A program made the position numbers and the translations under genes. Shown in pieces: positions 8,512-21,300 of a DNA stretch of 64,000 bases (its first letter is position 1; each line of letters begins with the position of its first letter). Source of the stretch: Tilletia caries (lineage: Eukaryota > Basidiomycota > Exobasidiomycetes > Tilletiales > Tilletiaceae); contig JALUTQ010000030.1 in NCBI GenBank assembly GCA_032718865.1, positions 372,001 to 436,000 on the forward strand. Reading direction: 5' to 3'. The notes below the pieces were generated by a model. The model made no database searches and was not told the origin of the DNA. It saw only the letters and a program-made list of their open reading frames with translations.

Positions 8512-11500
8512 ATGACAGGCAACGCACAACGCACGCGCGAGGAAGCCATCGCCCCTCCCCCTCAAACACCCGCGCGTCGCGTCTTCGCCAACAAGAGCAA
8601 CAACCTTACCAACAAGGGCATGCCTCCAAAGAAGGGAGGACCAGCGGGTGTGAGCGGGTCTGGCTCCGGCGCCGGCACCGGTGCAGGATCTGGGAAGCAG
8701 CTCTCTCTCCTTGGCTTCTTCTCCAAGGCTTCCGGTCCGGCGCCTGCTTCGGCAGCCTCGTCCTCGTCCGCATCAAAGCCGACCGCTGCTGCGCCTAGCA
8801 AGATCGCAGCTGCTGCTAGCTCCAAGCTGATGCAGAAACCAGTTGCTGGTAAGGAGAAGGCTGCAGCTCTTACTGCTGCGACAGATACGCTCCAGACCCC
8901 TCCTCCGACTACGGACCGGGCACGAGCATCTTCGTCTAGCGTCGCCGGCACGGCGGCCGCACGACAACCGCCCGCTACTTCCGATGACGTCGAGCGCGCT
9001 TCATCCCCTCCCATGTCCTCGCCTACGACGCGAAGGCAGCTCAAGGCAGCTGCACCCCTGCCTGTGCCTGCGCCTGCGCCTGCGCTCGCTGCAACCGTGC
9101 AAAAGCCGAGGGCATTGGCTGCGATGGACCTCGATGATGAGGAGGACGATGACGACGATGCTGTCGTGCCGTTCCCACGTAGGGTGAGTGCATATACCCC
9201 GCATACATCGTCCCTTCCCTACCATCCCACTTACTCAGAACGTCTTCCATTCCTTCCCCTGCAGCGCGGCGCCGTGAAGCGTTCGATAAACTATGCTGAA
9301 TCAGATGACGAACAACCAGAAGACAGCGGCGAGGAAGGGTACAAGCCGGCCGTCAAGAGCAAGACTGCGCCGACCTCTTCTGCGCGTCCTGCGAAGAAGG
9401 TGCGTAACAGCAAGTCACAAGCCGATGAGGACGACTTTATCGTCGCAAACGATGAGCCGCTCTCGGATCATGGTTCAGGTATGCATACATGCGGTGCTTT
9501 TGGACGCATGACGAATGTCTTCTGACTCAAATTTGGCTCATTCCTGATCTCTCTGCTAACAGTGATCGCGATTAGCGACGCCGAAGATGAAGAGGAGCAG
9601 GAGGAGGAAGACGAGGAGCCGGTTGCCAGACCTGCTCCGCGGAAAAAGACTACAAGCAGTACCGCAGCTGCGTCTCGCTCCCAGAAGAGCTCCTCGCCTC
9701 CGTCTTCGTCTGCAAATGCGTTCTCGAGCATGTCGAAACCGCGACCTGGCAACATGCAGAAGTCGACGTCGCTGAGCCACCTGACAAAGGCCGAGCGTAG
9801 AGTCGAGGTGAGTGACACAACTCGTGGAGCTGTACTGGCTGGTGGGATTTATTGCTGATCTTAGCGTATCTTTCATTAGGAGCAGAAGCAGAAGCGGAAG
9901 ACGAACGAGCAAGCATACAGTTTCCTCGTTGATCTCAGAGATGTGAGTCCTTGCTAACCCCAGATTCCGTGCCAGGTCGAATGAGCGTGCTGAACGGAGT
10001 CTATCTTCCCCGTCCGCAGAAAGATGGAAATCGTCCTGGAGATGAGAACTACGACTCGCGCACTGTCTTTGTCCCCAAGAGCGCGTGGAAGGACTTCACG
10101 CCGTTCGAGACCCAGTTCTGGACGATCAAGCAGAATCACTGGGACACGGTGCTCTTCTTCCAGAAGGGTGAGTGACTTTTCCTGAAGGCGATCGCGGTGA
10201 GGGCAGGCACGATTCTGACGGACTTCTTCATGGCACAGGCAAATTCTACGAGCTCTACGAAGAAGATGCACTTATCGGTCACCGGGAGTTTGATCTCAAG
10301 CTGACCGATCGAGTGAAAATGAAGGTACGTCACGCTCTTCTCGTGTCCCTTCTGTCTCACTGCCCCCCTGACCTCTGCCTTCTCAGATGGTCGGTGTGCC
10401 GGAGAGCTCTTTCGAAGTCTTCGCTGCCAAGTTTCTCGCGCTCGGATACAAGGTCGGACGCGTCGATCAGATCGAAACCGCTGTTGCCAAGGGCATGCGT
10501 GTCGGAGAGAAGTCGAGGGGCGGCGGTAGTGAGATCGTTCGTCGAGAGCTCCGTCATGTGCTCACGTCCGGTACGATCGTCGACACCAGCGCTCTCCCCG
10601 ATGACATGAGCTCGTACTGCATCGCCATCAAGGAGACGGTGGCTAGCGACAGCCCCTTGGCCGAGCCCTCCTTTGGCGTCTGCACTCTGGACGCCGCCAC
10701 GGCTGAGTTTAGCCTGACTGGCTTCAAGGACGACGCGTCGCGGACCAAGTTTGAGACGTTGTTGCGTTCGCTCCGATTGCGGGAAGTTCTGTATGAGAAG
10801 GGTCAGCTTTCAAAGACGACGCTCCGCTTGCTCAAGGCTACGATTCCGGCCTCCTGCCAGATTACTCAGCTGCGACCTGGCTCCGAATTCCTGAATCGCG
10901 CTGCCACTGTCGTCAAGCTCAAGGCGCTCTTCGGCGGCGAACAGCGCGAGGACGAAGACGAAGAGGAGGAGGCTTCGGAGGAGCTGAACCCGGACGTATT
11001 GCCAGAAGCAATTCGGTCCATGCTGGACGAGGACAACGCCATCTCTGCGCTGGGTGCCATGCTCTGGTACCTCTCCCAGCTCAACCTCGACAAGGACCTG
11101 TGCGCAAGTCGAAACTTCAACATCTTCGACCCTCTCCGCAAGCGTCAGTGCCTCGTGCTCGACGCCCAGTCGCTCAGCCACCTCAACGTTCTCCAGAATG
11201 ATCGCGGTGACGACGAAGGGACGTTGCATAAGCTGCTGAACCGATGCATAACTCCTTTCGGCAAGCGGCTGTTCAAGATCTGGCTTGTTTCGCCCCTCGC
11301 GGACGCCAAGGCCATCAATGCTCGTCTGGACGCGGTTGATGACTTCCTGCGCGACACGGCCTTCGAGGACGCCTTTGGCGCCTTTGCCCGCAAGTTGCCG
11401 GACGTCGAGCGCATCATGCCACGCATCCATGCCGGCAATGCCAAGCCTCGCGACTTCACCAACGTTCTGAACGCTTTTGCCCGCTTCTCGCGAGCGATTG

Positions 11501-13280
11501 AGAACTTGAGCGAAATCGCGCAGGACTTCGAGACGTCGACGATCCGGAATCTGCTGGACAAGATGCCCGACGTGTCCGCGAAGGCTGAGAAGCTTAAGGC
11601 GACTTTTGACGTCGAGGAGAATGGCTCTTTCGTTCCTCGCCGCGGCGAGCACGAGGAATACGACGAGGCGGATGCCAACATTGATCGCATCGAGGCGGCG
11701 CTGCAGAAGTCGTTGGAGGTTCACGCGAAGAGCCTCGGCTTGAAGGTGGGCAAGGGTATCAAGTTCAAAGACGTGGGCACGAAGGAGATCTACCAGATCG
11801 AAGTCGCGAAGAAGACGGTCGTTCCCAAGTCGTGGGCCACCATCAGCTCGACGAAGAACGAGACTCGGTACTACCCCGAGGACGTGCGGGACTTGGTGCA
11901 AGAGCTCAAGGAAGGTCGGGAGACGCGACTGGCTGCGCTCAAGGATTTCATGCAGGTCGCCTTTGCTGCGTTCCGGGACGACTCGCGCGAATACACGGCG
12001 GCCATCAAGACGCTTGCGGAGATTGACTGTCTGCTGAGCCTCGCCAAGGCGTCGTACGCCATGGGCGAGCCCACTTGCCGTCCCGAGTTCGTAGAATCGG
12101 ACGCGGCACTGATCCAATTCGAGGAGCTTCGTCACCCTTGCATCGCACATACCACCTCTGCGGACTTTATACCCAACGACGTCGCCCTGGGTGGGGAACA
12201 TGATGAGATGGTCATCCTGACTGGCGGGAATATGGCTGGTAAGAGTACGACAGCCCGGACGGCGGCTACGGCGGTCATTATTGCTCAGATGGGGTGCCGG
12301 GTGCCTGCTGCTTCTGCCAAACTGTCGCCGGTGGATCGGATTGCGTCGCGGATGGGTGCGAATGACCAGCTGTTCAAGAATAATAGTACCTTTATGGTTG
12401 AGATGCTTGAGGCTTCTAGGGTGAGTTCTCGGATCCTGGGTAGATTCCCATGGCATTCATAGGTCTTATGCTCATTTTCCCTTACCCTCGCTCTTCAGAT
12501 CATCTCCGAATGCACGCCACGCAGTCTGGTCATCCTGGACGAGCTAGGCCGAGGCACGTCCACCTTTGACGGTCAGGCCATTGCCTATGCTGTTCTCCAC
12601 CACCTCGTCGGACGGACACGCTGCCTGGGCTTCTTCCTGACTCATTACACGACGTTGGCACACGACTTTAGCTCGTACCCGCGCGTGTGCAACAAGCACA
12701 TGGAGGTGCTCGTCGATGACAAGGCGCGAGAGGTCGTGTTTACGTGAGTGCTTGAACGCTTTTACGAGGCCAGCGATTGTGAATGAGAAGCATGCTGACA
12801 AATCCCTCTCCTATTCACAATCGCCTTTCCTGCAGGTATCGACTCGTCCCTGGCATCGCGGAGTCGTCATACGGCACGAAAGTGGCTGCCCTCGCAGGCG
12901 TCCCACACGAAATCTGTGATCGAGCCGAGGCGGTCAGCAAAGAGTTCATGCTCTCCATCAAGCAACAGCAAGCCGCTCGGAGCGTGAGCACGATCCCCGT
13001 CTCGGCGCTCAGCGACGTGGCGTACCTGTTCCAACTGGCCGAACGGGAGGTCGTGCCCGTGGAAGACGAGGCGTTGTTGATCTCTCGTCAGCTGAGCATT
13101 ATGAAGCAGCAGATTGGCATGACGGCCACAACGACGACGACAACGACCGCGACGCAGGACGACGATGAGGATGCGGATGCTGGCGCCGTCGAGGACGTAG
13201 ACGGAGATATTAATATGCAAGATACGTCTGGGAAGATCGTCGGCGAGGAGGACGAATCGATGGTCGTCACAAGTGCGTAA
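8512..13280 (+). CDS. MSH6: DNA mismatch repair protein MSH6 (MutS homolog)
   Basis: MSH6 pairs with MSH2 as MutS-alpha in the nucleus and recognises base mismatches and small loops. An N-terminal PCNA-binding box (QLSLLGFF) is followed by a long disordered basic/acidic tail. The mismatch-binding domain has the diagnostic Phe-x-Glu in GKFYELYEEDALIGHREFDL. Lever, clamp and ATPase domains follow in one long exon (10387-12420), then two more exons. Walker A reads TGGNMAGKST, where most family members have GPNM(G/A)GKST. Walker B is LVILDELGRGTSTFDG and the helix-turn-helix region is GIAESSYGTKVAALAGVP. The tail after the ATPase is Thr- and acid-rich. At least eight introns are seen. The start at 8512 precedes the PCNA box, but the extreme N-terminus is not certain. 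Confidence 0.93.
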
Positions 13281-13471
13281 GGCGCGGGCTTCCTCTTCCG
13301 TATTCAAATCCCCTTTCCCTTCTCTTCCCAGGCCCCAAGTTTCTCCCACCCTTCATTCCCAGACCCTTGTACCCCTTTTCCCATCATCGCGCACCTTCGA
13401 ATTCAAATACAGCAGACCCTGACAACCATTTCCTTCTCTCCTGTTCGCCCCTTCTGATAACGTGTGAGCAG

Positions 13472-14643
13472 ATGTCCCAACGCAACAGCGGTCTGGCTCG
13501 TCTTCGTATGCGGGTCGGAACAAACGTCGATGGCAGCAAGGAGCCGGCGCGAACGTTCCTTTATCGATCGACAGCCTTCCTCACTTTGCCCCGAACGTTC
13601 TGGCACCGTCGACCTCCTCCTCTACGCGGCGAACGAACGACGATGGGCGACCGGCAACAAGGCGCAAGATCAATGATAATAAGGAACAGGAGCCGCGGAG
13701 GAAGATGGAGCAGTTGATTCTCGATCTGGGCCAGCGGACGACGATGAGTTGTAAAGAGTGCGGAATGTCGTACGACCGTACCTCATCTGACGACCGCACG
13801 CTCCATCAGAAGCATCACGACCGTATCACTCGAGGACTCAAATGGTCCACCCCTGCTCTGCTCAAAGCCGGCAGGCTTCTCGTCGTGCGTCAGCAGTGTG
13901 CATCGTCATCGTCATCAGCTACTAGCGACGTCCAAATCCGGCTGTACAACCTCGACGACGGCCAATTCTCAGCCGGCCAGCTGTGCCATAGGATGAAAGA
14001 GCTGTTGGAGGGTGTGGATGGAGCGTTGGGGGCGACAGGCTTGCCGGAGGAGACGGCCCGACGGTGCAAAGTGCTTGTGGCGACGTTGGCTGGTCGGGCT
14101 GTCGGTGTAGCTGTGATTGGCAGGGTGAGGGTTGGGTCGGCGAGGCTGGTGGTTGGTCTTCGTCCACAAGAGCAGGAGCAGGAGAAGGAGCACTCATGTA
14201 ACTCGAGGGATGACAGTACTCTTACCGAGACGGAGGAGAGGAAACAAGTGGCGGATGTAGGGGGGGAAGCTGTCTTTGTCTCGTAAGTTTTTGCCCTCCC
14301 CTCGACCCTTGACTGATACGCCGACCACCGTTGCAGTCCCGACTGACAGCACAATTACGTTCCCCCAATACACAGCGAACCACTCCCAGCCTCCCAAACA
14401 CCACCCATCGGTCTCCACCGGATCCACGTCGTCCCCGCCCTGCGACGCTCCCGCATCGCCCTCACCTTACTCGACGCGATCCTCGAACATGGAGTCTATG
14501 GCCAATCGTCCGAACGGCTCCTCCTCGAAGCTGACGGTCGACGGGCTGGGGTCGTTGCGTTCAGCCAGCCGACGCAGAGTGGGAAACGGTTGGCGGATGC
14601 TTGGGTGGGAACGGAGGGAGGCTTGGTTGTGTTTGAGGAATGA
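13472..14643 (+). CDS. ECO1: Cohesin acetyltransferase ECO1 (CTF7/ESCO family)
   Basis: ECO1 acetylates SMC3 during S phase to establish sister-chromatid cohesion. The zinc finger is unmistakable: LDLGQRTTMSCKECGMSYD, then LHQKHHDR (C2H2 type). The acetyltransferase end follows an intron at 14283-14375: GLHRIHVVPALRRSRIALTLL (acetyl-CoA loop), then VVAFSQPTQSGKRLADAW. The acetyl-CoA loop reads RRSRIA where many homologs have RRxGIA. The frame is open and basic upstream of Met 13705 (SIDSLPHFAPNVLAPS) but has no ATG. The first ATG, at 13472, is in another frame, so either a small 5' intron joins them or translation starts at 13705. The gene lies 190 bp downstream of MSH6 on the same strand. 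Confidence 0.85.
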
Positions 14644-15142
14644 GATGGGGATGGAAGGGGGATATAGGGGGAGCGTGGAATGAATTGGGTCAACGCGTTG
14701 CTTCAAATTGTCAGTCGGAATCGACGTGCGATTCCTGGTTCTGGGCGAGGATGGGGCAGCGGCGCAAGGAGAGGGAGAACATTGTTGCATTCGAATGAAT
14801 TTGTTTGGCAAGGTCCATACTACTACTTGCGAGAACAGGCGTGACCCTAGAGACCAATGAGAAAGAAGCGGTAGCGCGAATAAAAAGAAGGAAAGAGAGA
14901 TGTAATCTGAGGCAGAGTCCGGTGGTGTTGGTTTGTGATAGTAAATATGATTGATTGGACCGACAGAGTCGTCCTTGCTAAACGTCCGAGTTGGGGAGAG
15001 AGATTGGAACGAGGGTAAATGATAAGAAGAGATTGTTCTTGGGTCTTGATGCTTGATGCGGAAGTGAAAAGTGAAAGATGGTTGGCCACGTCGCTGACTG
15101 GCCCGCGTCTTCATCCTTTCGAACTCCGATGAAAATATCGTT
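14644..15142. other. Convergent intergenic region ECO1 / KRE6
   Basis: This roughly 500-bp region lies between the stops of ECO1 (+) and the KRE6-type gene (-). It is moderately A/G-rich on the + strand. No gene, repeat or RNA structure was recognised. It should hold both 3' UTRs. Confidence 0.5.
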
Positions 15143-17695
15143 TCAGCAGCCGGTCAGGGTGTTCTTCGGCCAGGCGTGCTTCGAGTCTCGGTACGAGATC
15201 AACTCCCGGTTCTGGTACAGGTCCGGGTGGTTTTTGATGTACTGGAAAAAGAAAGCGAGGTTCCGAATGAGCATAAGAAGCATGATAGGTTTGGGCAACT
15301 CCCCCCTGGAAAGACGGCTCAGAAAGGGAGACTCACTTCAGAAGTGGGGTGATCAACAGGATCGCAAGTGATCTTATCATCCCCGCCATCGAGCTGATAA
15401 ATGCGAACATAATCTATGAGAAATTGAGCAGGGAAGGTCATTGCGTTCGGTCCGGTGAATCCTGCGCAGGACGAAAAACGTGACGGGTCAGCGAGTCAGC
15501 CACCTTTCTCGGCTCCCCTCCCCTCCCTCGTCTTCACTTACTCGTCGGTTGGAATCCGCCAGCCATGGCGAGACTGGAAGCAGAAGCAAGAGTAAAAGTA
15601 GAAACAAAATCACAGCAAGAGATATGGTCAGTCAGCTGGTATTTCAGCACTCTGCCCCCGCCGTTGGCACTCACTTCATAATGACGGTCATAGGTTCTGT
15701 CGAGACAAGGCGCCGGCCCATGTCTTGGTCAGGTCGAGGATCCTGTATCAGGACAGCAGGGTCAGGTGGAAAGATGTCAATCACAACGTTACTCAGGTCA
15801 AATCACCGGGGAAATGCCTGCGTGGAGGGAACCCCCCGAAGGCTAGATAGGAGGCAGAACCCGTACTCACCATCGCTGAGCCGTACACAGTCCATGTCGG
15901 TTTCCCGTCGACATACCTGAAGATGCATTCAGAGTTTGATCAGCGCTCTTTCTCTGTGAATCTCGTCACGCTCTCTCTCCCAGGTAAGGACGAACTCACC
16001 AAGTGACGAAACTGTTCTTTCCATCCTGCTCCCAGTCTGGTCGGTATTCGAACCCGTATGTTACGAAGCGCTGTCCAGACTGATCAGTTCGAAAGGAATT
16101 TTGAAAGTTAGCAAACAGTCTCAGAAGAGGCGGAAAGGGAACAGTACGCACCTCTGTGAAGCCGTCACGAGGGCAGACAGCCAAGCCACTGGCACACTGC
16201 TGCAGCGTCCCGCCGAGGTAGTCGTTGATCCGTGCGACGTCCTCGTCATAGATATGATACGGCGTCCCACCGCCGCCCTTGAACCACTCATACCCGACAT
16301 CAAAGGGCGCCATCTGGAAACTCTGGGACGCATACGAGTCAAACTGGCCGTTCCTGTACTGGATCTGTGCCTCGAGGGCGTCGATCTCGGGTGCGGAGCG
16401 GGAGATTTTCCGATTGGGGCCCGGGTGAGACTCGCCGTCGCAGGTACAGGCGGGGAAGCGCATGCCTCCCAGGCCGGAAAGTCGTTTGGGGCCCCGACCG
16501 TTTCCCTCGTTAGGGTCGGAGGCGGAGTACAGGCCGGTTCCTTCTACGGTGGCTGTGGGACCGGTGCGGTTGACCCACATCTGGTTGGGGAGGACGCCGG
16601 CGTCGCACTTGTCTTCGTAGCTGTACGGCCAGAGACCTTCTGTGGATCCGAGGTAGCCCGGCCGGCCGAGGTTGCCCATGGTCCAGAGACCGGGCCAGTA
16701 GCCCATGGTGTCGGGTCGTCCAGGCTGCATGGCGTTGAACTCGATGTAGCCGCCCTGGAAGCAGAACTTGTTCCAGCTCTGGAGCATGCCGGAGCGGAAG
16801 TTAAGGTTGTTGATCTCCATCTCTTCCATTTGAATGACGAGATTTCCGCCTGTGGTGTTCAATGCCTCGGGTGAGTACCACTCGTAATCCTGAGTGGCAC
16901 CATACCAAATGTCGACAGCTTCCCAGAAGGGATCATCTCCCGGCCAGAAGGTCCTTCCTTCTTCGTTGAACTCGTCACTGAAGACGAGGTGGTAGTCGAA
17001 GTTGGTCTGTCGGCCGCGCTGGTCCTGAGTCTGTCCTCGCCATTTCCTAGCAGAGGGAGGGGTGTCCTTGTCGACGATGGTGAGAAGGTTGAGGTCGGGT
17101 ACTTGGCCTGTTCCGTTAGTGCCGCCGAGGTTGAAGGCTCCTGCCGTGCTGCGTTCTTTCTCCGCCACGGCTTCGAAGTGTGCTATGATGGGGTATCCTG
17201 CGAAGAGGCCGAGAAGACCACAGGCGATAAAGCAGAGGGTGAGGATGTTGAGTAAACCGCCGCATGAAATCTTGTGGGAACGTTTATCTGCATCGCTTGC
17301 GTCGTGCTGTGCAAGAGAATGATGAGTGAGAACAAGGATGCGGTGGTGAGGAAGAGCGGGTGAGAGTATATACTTACCAGCCAATCGTCTGTTTCTGCCT
17401 CGGTGGTGTAGGTTGCTAGTAATGCGGGTGCGACGGTGAACTTCTTTCCGGTAGTGGCTGAGGAGAGGGAGTCGAAGGCGTCGCTGTTTCTTGACATCCG
17501 ATAGTCTGCGGATGACTGCTGCTGCGAGCTTGGATTGAGACCGGATGCGCGTGGGATGGGTCGGTAGAGATGTGCGCGTGAGCCCATGGTGGATCCATCG
17601 GAGGAATTTGTGCTTCCTGAGTGTGTGGAAGCTGAGGCTTGCATGTTCGGCCGGGCCGGAGAGTGTGGTTGGTAAACAGGCTGATAGGACGCCAT
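15143..17695 (-). CDS. KRE6: KRE6/SKN1-type beta-1,6-glucan synthesis protein (GH16-like)
   Basis: This family consists of type II membrane proteins of the ER/Golgi needed for cell-wall beta-1,6-glucan. From ATG 17695 the cytosolic tail is Ser/Gln/Pro-rich. One membrane span follows (GLLNILTLCFIACGLLGLF), then the lumenal SKN1 domain: FDYHLVFSDEFNEEGRTFWPGDDPFWEAVDIWYGATQDYEWYSPE in consecutive segments, GGYIEFNAMQPG, GYWPGLWTMGNLGRPGYLG, WPYSYEDKCDAG and FPACTCDGESHPG. Small C-terminal exons end with LYQNRELISYRDSKHAW, then CPKN-type residues and TGA at 15143. Separate short exons between 15143 and 16010 explain why no long frame is seen there. KRE6 and SKN1 cannot be told apart here. Confidence 0.87.
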
Positions 17696-18305
17696 CCTGA
17701 ATGAAAGGGTGAAGGTGAGTAAGAGGAAGAGACGAGAGAAGGAGGGAAGAGTGAGCAAGTAAGTACGGGGAGCGGGCGAAGGAGAAGTGGTCAGCCCAGG
17801 CCATATATATATGGAGGTCAGTCAAAATCCCACAGCCTTGGCAGCGGTGCCTGGTGCGATGCTCTCAGAATACTCAGTCAGTGCCAAAGAGTGCCAAAGC
17901 ATGCTGCCATATCCGTTGCAGGGACCAGGCATCCAGAGGGCGGTGTTCGGGCGAGCAGGAGGAGTTGGACGAAGCTTGGCTGCCAAGACGGAGCGAACAC
18001 AAAGCCACAAACAGATCTGCCAAGGGAGAGTGGGTTCCATAACGCCATGTGGCAGCTCCTGGGGCGGCGGGTGGCGCGGTGGGGTGTCAAGTCACGTGAG
18101 TTCAGCGAGAGACGCGTCTGTGCGACGCGTCTTATTGAAATCGGGCACCTCAAAATGCAAATGCCGCCGGTTGAGAAGTCAGTCCCCGCTGCTGTTGAGT
18201 GAGTGTTGATGTTGATGTTGATGTTGATCTCCTGCTGCTCATCGCTCATCGCTCGTCCTGCTCGACATCCTCATCGTCGCTCTCTCTTCTGTACGAAATC
18301 CACAG
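17696..18305. promoter_or_regulatory. Divergent promoter region, KRE6-type gene / Rho GEF
   Basis: The 610-bp region between two start codons contains a CACGTG palindrome near 18093 (a bHLH-type site). It also has a four-copy GATGTT hexamer run at about 18206-18229, shortly before the Rho GEF start. A TATATATATG stretch lies at about 17802-17812 upstream of the KRE6-type gene. Confidence 0.45.
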
Positions 18306-21300
18306 ATGGCACTCAATGTTCGGCGCTCGCCTTCTCCCAAACGCAGACGCAGGGAAGACGAGAGTCCGACACGCGCCTCAGCTCATCACTCCACTCCCAT
18401 ACGAGCATCCAGAGACTACGGCATCCCATCATCATCACTCTTACAACAACAACAACAGCAGCAGCAGCAGCATGAATCAGCATCGACTTCTCGCTACCGG
18501 CACCACTCCTACACCGCGGATTCAACAACAATACACAGCACTTTCTACGACGTCGTTCTACAGACAGACTCGCCCTCCCCCGATCCAGACAGTCCCCGGC
18601 CAGAAGACATCTTACCCGCCTTGGGTCCCGTCCTGCGCGACCAGAATGGCACACTCGACGGAGATGAATATGGCGGGATACCTCGCTCGGGAAGTGGAAG
18701 TAGCATCGTCATGATTGCCCAAGGCGGGAACCAGGTATGTCCCATCATCAGCATGCATCGGACGACCTCCCGTCTCTGACTTTCTGTCCTCTGATCACTT
18801 CCTAACCGCGCGCGCCGCAGAACAAAGCAACACCATCAGCAACAGCCATCATCCAAGCCGATATCAAGTTTGAGCGCAAGTTCAACGAGCTCCTCAACCT
18901 CGAAAAGAGCTACGTCAGAAGGATCGATGCTCTTTACCACGACTATGCCGTTCCACTCCGACAACGCGCCCGAGACAAAGAGACGGCCATCGTGCCCCTC
19001 TACGAGTCTCACAAGCTCTTTGGGAACATCAGTGAAATCTTGTCCAGCAATCAGGCGTTCCTCTACGAATTGGAGATGATCTTTCAGGAAGGCATCGAGG
19101 CTGCGCGTCAACATGTCGGAGCCGTGCTCTACAAACACGTGAGATCCACACTATTCTCCTCCATGCCGCGTTACTGCCACTCAATTTCTCTCGTACTGTG
19201 CTACAGATGATAATGTTCTCCTGCTACAAGGAGTACATCAGCAACTTTGACAAGAACATGATTAGCGCTCTCATGAAAGGGCGCGCCTTGAGAGACTTCG
19301 TCGATCGCACGCGACAAGCCTCCATCGGGATCGGAAACTCAGGCCTGACCGAGCTCCTCATGGAACCCGTGCAAAGAATACCAAGGTACAAGCTCCTCTT
19401 CGCCGAACTCTCCTCCTTCATGCTCCGCCCCTCCGACGAGAACCAACTGATCCTCATCCGCAAGGCCATGACGACCATTGACGAAATCGCCATGTGCGAA
19501 GCCGACGAGAAGACCAAACAGGCCGCTGTGCTCTGGTCCTTCTCCCGCAATGTCGACAGCTTCCCACCGGGACTGATCAGTGCCAAGCGCGACTTTGTGG
19601 ACTGTATCGACGTGGACGACTTCCCGCTCGAGGGCAGCGCCGCTCTTACATCCTACGCAGGTCTCTTCTCGCCCTCCAGCACATCCGCGCCGTTCTCCCC
19701 ACAAACGCCAGGCGGAGCGAACTCGAGTAGCACGGGCAGACCGATCCCCTGCACCCTCTTCCTCTTCGACGACCGGCTCGTCATCGCCAAACGCGCGTCG
19801 TCGACCACCTGCGGTCGTAAAGCCGTCGGCCTCGAGGACCTGACCAAACTCGCGAGCACGATGAAGTGGAACCCAGAGGGGTCGGATCATAAGCGGGTCG
19901 AGCTTGGGTTCAGGGGCAGTGTGGATCTTATGGATCTGTGCGCGATGGATCTGGGTGGACCGGATTTCCAGCTTGTGATGGGAAGGCCGCCGGCTCATGT
20001 TAGTGGAGATAAATGGACCGGACGGCTCGTGAGGAACTTCTCGACGCTCGATTACGTGTACGCGTCTGGGCTCGGCGGCGGGTATTCGGCACCACCATCA
20101 TCCTCGGTCACGACGCATGGGACCGCATCCAACGTCTCGGGCTACTCTGGCAGCAGCGGGGGCGGCGGCGGGGGTGCCACGTTGACGACGGGCCGGGAGG
20201 AGAAGGCGCGCTTTCTGGAGAATGTGTTTCGGGCGCAGGCGCTCTTTAAGGCGAGGGATCAGAAGAGCGAGGTTCGTGTTTTGGCGGTGGCCGGGAGTGA
20301 GAGTCGGGGTGAGGTGGGACGGAAGTTGGTGTTCTGGAACGTTTATTCGCGACGGGCGTATTTGGCCCAGCAACATAAGGTGAGTGGTCGACGAGATGAG
20401 GAACCGACACGATTGGAGATGGGAGACCCACTCATTCGCGCTGACATGATTGCTTTGTCCTTCCTTTCTGCCACAGTCGCCCGTTGTGATACATGTGGAT
20501 CTGTCACGCTGCGCAGATCCCATCCCGTTCGGACCTGAACACCACCCACCGCACGCCCGACTCCGTATCCATGCCCTCGACCTGCCGCGCGGCCAATGCT
20601 ACAGCACAGCCTCGATCAAAGGCGTTGTCGATGACGACGACGACCAAGAGCCAGTCCCATTATCTCTGACCGACCTGCACAGCCGATTACAAGAAGTGGC
20701 AGAAGAGGCGCGGAATGTGATGAATGACTTCAACCCGGTACCGTTACTTCCCACGACGGGCACGCGGACGGATTCCATCTTTTCGACGCCGAGTCATCGA
20801 GGGCGCGGCGTCGTCCAAGGGCTTGAGAATTTCCGACGGAGTCTCTTGTTCGGAGGCGGGAGTAATGGTACGCCCTCGCACGTCCGTTCGGGCTCGGCTC
20901 CCTCGGCGGGTCTGCTGGGCGCCGCTGGTGTCGAACCAGCTTCGCCCTCGAAACGGACGAAGAGCTCGACGAGCCGGACGACGACGACGGACACGATTTC
21001 GTCCGTGTTCAGTCATGCGACGTCGAACTTGCGGAGCAGTACTGCGCTGACGTCTACCACGGGCACGGGGCCGACGAGCGTGGGCAGTCGGGACATGTTG
21101 ATGATGATGATGTTGGATGGTGCCAGTGGTGGTGGTGGTGGGGGTCCGGGATCGGGGTCGCCGACGAAGTCGACGGGGATGCCGGCGGGGTTGATGTCGC
21201 CTAGGAAGTTGCATAAGAAGAAGCGGTCGAGCTCGGTGGGTGCGCCGGATATGGAGGCGCAGGCGCAGGTCCAGATTCAGGCGCAGATGGGCATGTCGTC

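Noticed and set aside
10810..12456. 548-codon open frame antisense to MSH6
   Set aside because: It is Arg/Leu/Val-rich mirror coding opposite a conserved MutS core, with no recognisable domain. High GC and codon bias make antisense frames long here.
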